This document shows, in pieces, positions 7,695-9,706 of a stretch of 9,706 nt of DNA (the stretch's first letter is position 1; each line of letters starts with the position of its first letter). A program made the translations under genes and the position numbers. The notes under the pieces are model-generated. The model saw only the letters and a program-made list of their open reading frames with translations. It had not been told where the DNA came from and did not search any database. The DNA comes from Pseudomonadota bacterium (GTDB lineage Bacteria > Pseudomonadota > Gammaproteobacteria > Competibacterales > Competibacteraceae). Location: positions 1 to 9,706 of the forward strand of contig JAGTSD010000040.1 in assembly GCA_018262135.1 (NCBI GenBank), in the 5' to 3' direction.

Positions 7695-7698
7695 TCCT
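7695..7698 (-). promoter_or_regulatory. Ribosome binding site of the YeeZ-like gene
   Basis: AGGA on the minus strand lies seven bases before the ATG at 7687, inside the 28-base divergent gap. Such a short gap means the mutY promoter must lie in or overlap the YeeZ-like coding region, and vice versa. Confidence 0.55.
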
Positions 7699-7715
7699 CG
7701 TGAAGCGAAAATCAG

Positions 7716-8771
7716 ATGAGTCCGAATGAATTTGGCCAGCGCGTGGTGGACTGGTTCGACGCGCACGGCCGCAAGCGCCTGCCCTGGAAGGAGAACCCCA
7801 CGCCGTACCGGGTTTGGGTGTCAGAGATCATGCTGCAGCAGACCCAGGTGGCGACGGTGATTCCCTATTATGAGCGGTTTGTGGCGCGATTTCCCGACCT
7901 GGTGGCGCTGGCCGATGCCGATCTGGACGAAGTACTGGGACTTTGGGCCGGCTTGGGGTACTACGCCCGCGCCCGGCATTTGCACCAGGCGGCGCGGATC
8001 GCGCGCGACCGGCATGGCGGGAAGCTGCCGCTGGATAGTGCCCTGCTCCAGGCCTTGCCGGGTATTGGCCGCTCGACGGCGGGAGCGATTCTGGCCCTGG
8101 CGGCCGGGCAGCGGCAGCCGATTCTGGACGGCAACGTCAAGCGGTTACTGGCCCGGTTCGCGGCAGTCGAGGGTTGGCCGGGCCAGCCGCGGGTGCTGGC
8201 GGCGTTATGGGCGCTGGCGGAACGCTACACGCCGGCCGAGCGTATCGCCGATTATACCCAGGCGATGATGGATCTTGGCGCGATGGTTTGCACGCCGCGC
8301 CGGCCCCGTTGTGGGGGTTGTCCCCTGGCGGATGGTTGCGCGGCTCATGGCCAAGGGCGGGAAGCAGACTATCCCGCGCCGAAGCCGAAGCGGGACTTGC
8401 CGGTGCGGACCACGCGGATGCTGCTGCTGCGCGGAGCGGAGGGGGAGGTACTGCTGGAACGCCGGCCGCCGGTCGGCATCTGGGGTGGGCTGTGGAGTTT
8501 TCCCGAATGCCCGTTGGAGGCGGATATCGCTGACTGGTGCCGGGAGCGGTTGGGACTGGAGGTGACGGTCGGGATACCATGGAACGTGTTGCAACATGGC
8601 TTTAGCCACTTCCGCCTCGATATTACCCCGGTACCAGTGGCAGTGTCCGGGTGGAGCGGGTCGGTGATGGAAGGGGAGCGGTTTGTCTGGTATAACACCC
8701 GCTGTCCCGATGATCGCGGGGTGGCCGCGCCGGTGCGGCGACTGCTGGTGGCACTGGCCAGCGAACGTTAG
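7716..8771 (+). CDS. mutY: A/G-specific adenine DNA glycosylase
   Basis: This 351-residue protein matches the family length. MutY removes adenine mispaired with 8-oxoguanine (GO system), preventing G:C to T:A transversions. The catalytic Glu37 lies in [10 protein letters not shown], the helix-hairpin-helix in [17 protein letters not shown] (111-127), and the catalytic Asp138 in [12 protein letters not shown]. The 4Fe-4S ligands follow the exact C-x6-C-x2-C-x5-C spacing (Cys192, 199, 202, 208). The C-terminal MutT-like domain that recognises 8-oxoG covers about residues 228-350, with [20 protein letters not shown] and [13 protein letters not shown]. The start is at the conserved N-terminus, but the ribosome site is poor (a weak GAAG). 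A weak promoter, CCGACA (7650-7655) and CAGAAT (7673-7678) 17 bases apart, lies inside the divergent gene. yggX follows 19 bases after the stop, so the two genes form the operon known from E. coli. Confidence 0.97.
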   Translation: MSPNEFGQRVVDWFDAHGRKRLPWKENPTPYRVWVSEIMLQQTQVATVIPYYERFVARFPDLVALADADLDEVLGLWAGLGYYARARHLHQAARIARDRHGGKLPLDSALLQALPGIGRSTAGAILALAAGQRQPILDGNVKRLLARFAAVEGWPGQPRVLAALWALAERYTPAERIADYTQAMMDLGAMVCTPRRPRCGGCPLADGCAAHGQGREADYPAPKPKRDLPVRTTRMLLLRGAEGEVLLERRPPVGIWGGLWSFPECPLEADIADWCRERLGLEVTVGIPWNVLQHGFSHFRLDITPVPVAVSGWSGSVMEGERFVWYNTRCPDDRGVAAPVRRLLVALASER

Positions 8772-8790
8772 AACCAATGGGAATCAGCGA

Positions 8791-9063
8791 ATGGCTCGAA
8801 TGGTGAAATGCGTCAAGCTCGGCGTCGAGGCCGAGGGATTGGATCGGCCGCCTTATCCCGGCGAGCTGGGCAAGCGGATTTTTGAGAGCGTCTCCAAACC
8901 GGCCTGGCAACAGTGGCTAAGGCAGCAGACCATGCTGATCAATGAGTACCGGCTGACGCCGTTCGAGCCCAAGGCGCGGCAGTTCCTGGAAGAGCAGATG
9001 ACGCAATTCTTTTTCGGGGAAGGTTCGGTGTTGCCGGAAGGCTACGTGCCGCCAAAACCGTGA
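8791..9063 (+). CDS. yggX: Probable Fe(2+)-trafficking protein YggX
   Basis: This small 90-residue cytoplasmic protein matches the roughly 91 residues of E. coli YggX. Recognisable segments are [25 protein letters not shown] with the conserved Cys7, then [17 protein letters not shown], and a C-terminal FFFGEG..PEGYVPP. In E. coli and Salmonella the protein limits oxidative damage to Fe-S clusters and is linked to labile iron handling, so it fits beside the Fe-S enzyme MutY. The ATG at 8791 has GGGA eight bases upstream. The reading frame stays open further upstream inside mutY, but homology starts only here; a second Met at residue 4 is a possible alternative start. It is probably co-transcribed with mutY. 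Confidence 0.95.
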   Translation: MARMVKCVKLGVEAEGLDRPPYPGELGKRIFESVSKPAWQQWLRQQTMLINEYRLTPFEPKARQFLEEQMTQFFFGEGSVLPEGYVPPKP

Positions 9064-9069
9064 GCTGGC

Positions 9070-9098
9070 TTGACGGCCATCGTGCAAGCTGCTTAAAT
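9070..9098 (+). promoter_or_regulatory. Sigma-70 promoter of tRNA-Phe with GC-rich discriminator
   Basis: TTGACG (9070-9075), a 17-base spacer and TTAAAT (9093-9098) are followed directly by GCGCCCC. A GC-rich discriminator is typical of stable-RNA promoters under stringent (ppGpp/DksA) control. The predicted start near 9105 gives a leader of about 23 bases before the tRNA at 9128. The -35 begins seven bases after the yggX stop. Confidence 0.65.
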
Positions 9099-9127
9099 GC
9101 GCCCCTCTTTCGCGCGGCGCGCGATTT

Positions 9128-9203
<76 letters not shown>

Positions 9204-9209
9204 ATAAAA

Positions 9210-9443
9210 TCAATACCCTGCCAAACTTTTTGGCAGGGTATTTTTTATGGCTGTGCCGGAATTTGTGCGGATTACTCGCGGGCTGGCGATCCGCTCGGCA
9301 TGTTCGGCCAAGTGGTTAGCGCCCAGGTGGGCGTACCGCAACACCATCTCCAAAGTCGCCCAGCCGCCCAGTTCCTGGAGCACGTTCAGGGGCGTTCCGG
9401 CCTGCACGTGCCAACTCGCCCACGTATGCCGCAGATCGTGCCA
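9210..9443 (-). pseudogene. Tyrosine recombinase (phage/island integrase) C-terminal remnant
   Basis: On the minus strand the frame encodes [19 protein letters not shown] and [20 protein letters not shown], the conserved end of the phage-integrase catalytic domain. It includes the HxLR box (Arg codon 9429-9431), GGW where the second His/Trp belongs, and the nucleophilic Tyr in RYAHL (codon 9333-9335). Only about 78 codons remain of a protein that usually has roughly 350-400 residues. The N-terminal arm- and core-binding domains and the first catalytic Arg are missing. Upstream of about 9443 the DNA becomes fumarase sequence in a different frame. The gene points towards tRNA-Phe, the usual arrangement for islands inserted at a tRNA 3' end. 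The last residues, [11 protein letters not shown], are encoded by the terminator hairpin. A translated product starting at the ATG at 9407 would have no recombinase activity. Confidence 0.85.
9212..9246 (+). terminator. Strong intrinsic terminator after tRNA-Phe
   Basis: The 14-base arms 9212-9225 (AATACCCTGCCAAA) and 9229-9242 are perfectly complementary around a CTT loop, and the second arm runs into six T (9241-9246). This is a textbook Rho-independent terminator nine bases after the tRNA CCA end. The opposite strand also ends in a T-rich tract, so it may act in both directions. The reverse-strand recombinase frame reads through the whole stem and stops at its edge (9210-9212). Confidence 0.92.
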
Positions 9444-9706
9444 GGGCCGACCGACTCCAGCAGGTTGTGGATCATCACCGGCTTGAACACATTGAGTTCG
9501 AAGTGACCGCTAGCGCCGGCGATGCCGATGGCGACGTCGTTGCCCATGACCTGCGCCGCGACCATCGTCAGTGCCTCCGCCTGGGTCGGATTCACCTTGC
9601 CCGGCATGATGGAACTGCCTGGCTCGTTGGCTGGCAGGGCGATCTCGCCGATGCCGCAGCGCGGGCCGCTGCCGAGCAGGCGGATGTCGTTGGCGATCTT
9701 CATGCA
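9386..9706 (-). pseudogene. fumC: Class II fumarate hydratase, 3'-truncated and fused out of frame to integrase DNA
   Basis: The gene enters from the right edge on the minus strand. Codons 9706 to about 9449 encode [20 protein letters not shown], the family signature [18 protein letters not shown] with the catalytic-loop Ser, and [20 protein letters not shown] to MIHNLLESV, all closely matching E. coli FumC around residues 290-370. Class II fumarase is the iron-independent homotetrameric enzyme that interconverts fumarate and malate in the TCA cycle. After ESV, homologues continue with RLLAD and roughly 95 more residues. Here the frame reads [10 protein letters not shown] and stops at 9386, because the DNA is now integrase sequence in another frame. 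The C-terminal domain is therefore lost. The enzyme is probably non-functional, unless the join is an assembly error or an intact copy exists elsewhere. Confidence 0.85.

Overview
The window looks like chromosomal DNA of a GC-rich gammaproteobacterium. The evidence is the E. coli-type 617-residue IlvD, the mutY-yggX gene pair, a FimX-like cyclic-di-GMP protein and a tRNA-Phe with an encoded CCA end. The style would fit the Competibacter/Contendobacter or purple-sulfur-like lineages, but that placement is a guess from memory. Coding density is high, and no gene-free stretch exceeds about 250 bases.

Layout, left to right. (1) A reverse-strand glycine-zipper lipoprotein with a long charged coiled coil runs off the left edge. 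(2) Divergent from it is a secreted caspase-family (C14) protein with an intact His/Cys dyad, a proline-rich linker and a shortened formylglycine-generating-enzyme-like C-terminus. (3) After a 228-base gap with two inverted repeats come ilvD and, 56 bases later, an 803-residue protein with an N-terminal helical region, two receiver domains, a degenerate GGDEF and a degenerate EAL domain. Its C-terminus resembles FimX. (4) Convergent with that is a YeeZ-like atypical short-chain dehydrogenase. It diverges across only 28 bases from mutY, which is followed by yggX. (5) A tRNA-Phe(GAA) gene has its own GC-rich-discriminator promoter and a textbook terminator. (6) The right end is rearranged: a reverse-strand class II fumarase frame is homologous up to about 9449, then switches abruptly and out of frame to the last ~78 codons of a tyrosine recombinase. 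The recombinase frame ends inside the tRNA terminator.

How the parts relate. mutY and yggX are a known pairing: 8-oxoG:A mismatch repair plus an iron-trafficking protein that protects Fe-S enzymes. MutY itself carries a 4Fe-4S cluster, and IlvD is an Fe-S dehydratase. The recombinase remnant next to tRNA-Phe marks an integration hotspot, most likely the scar of a largely deleted island or, alternatively, an assembly misjoin. The most interesting candidates for follow-up are the signalling protein that has lost most of its catalytic residues, the exported caspase/FGE fusion with its divergent lipoprotein neighbour, and the fumC/integrase junction.
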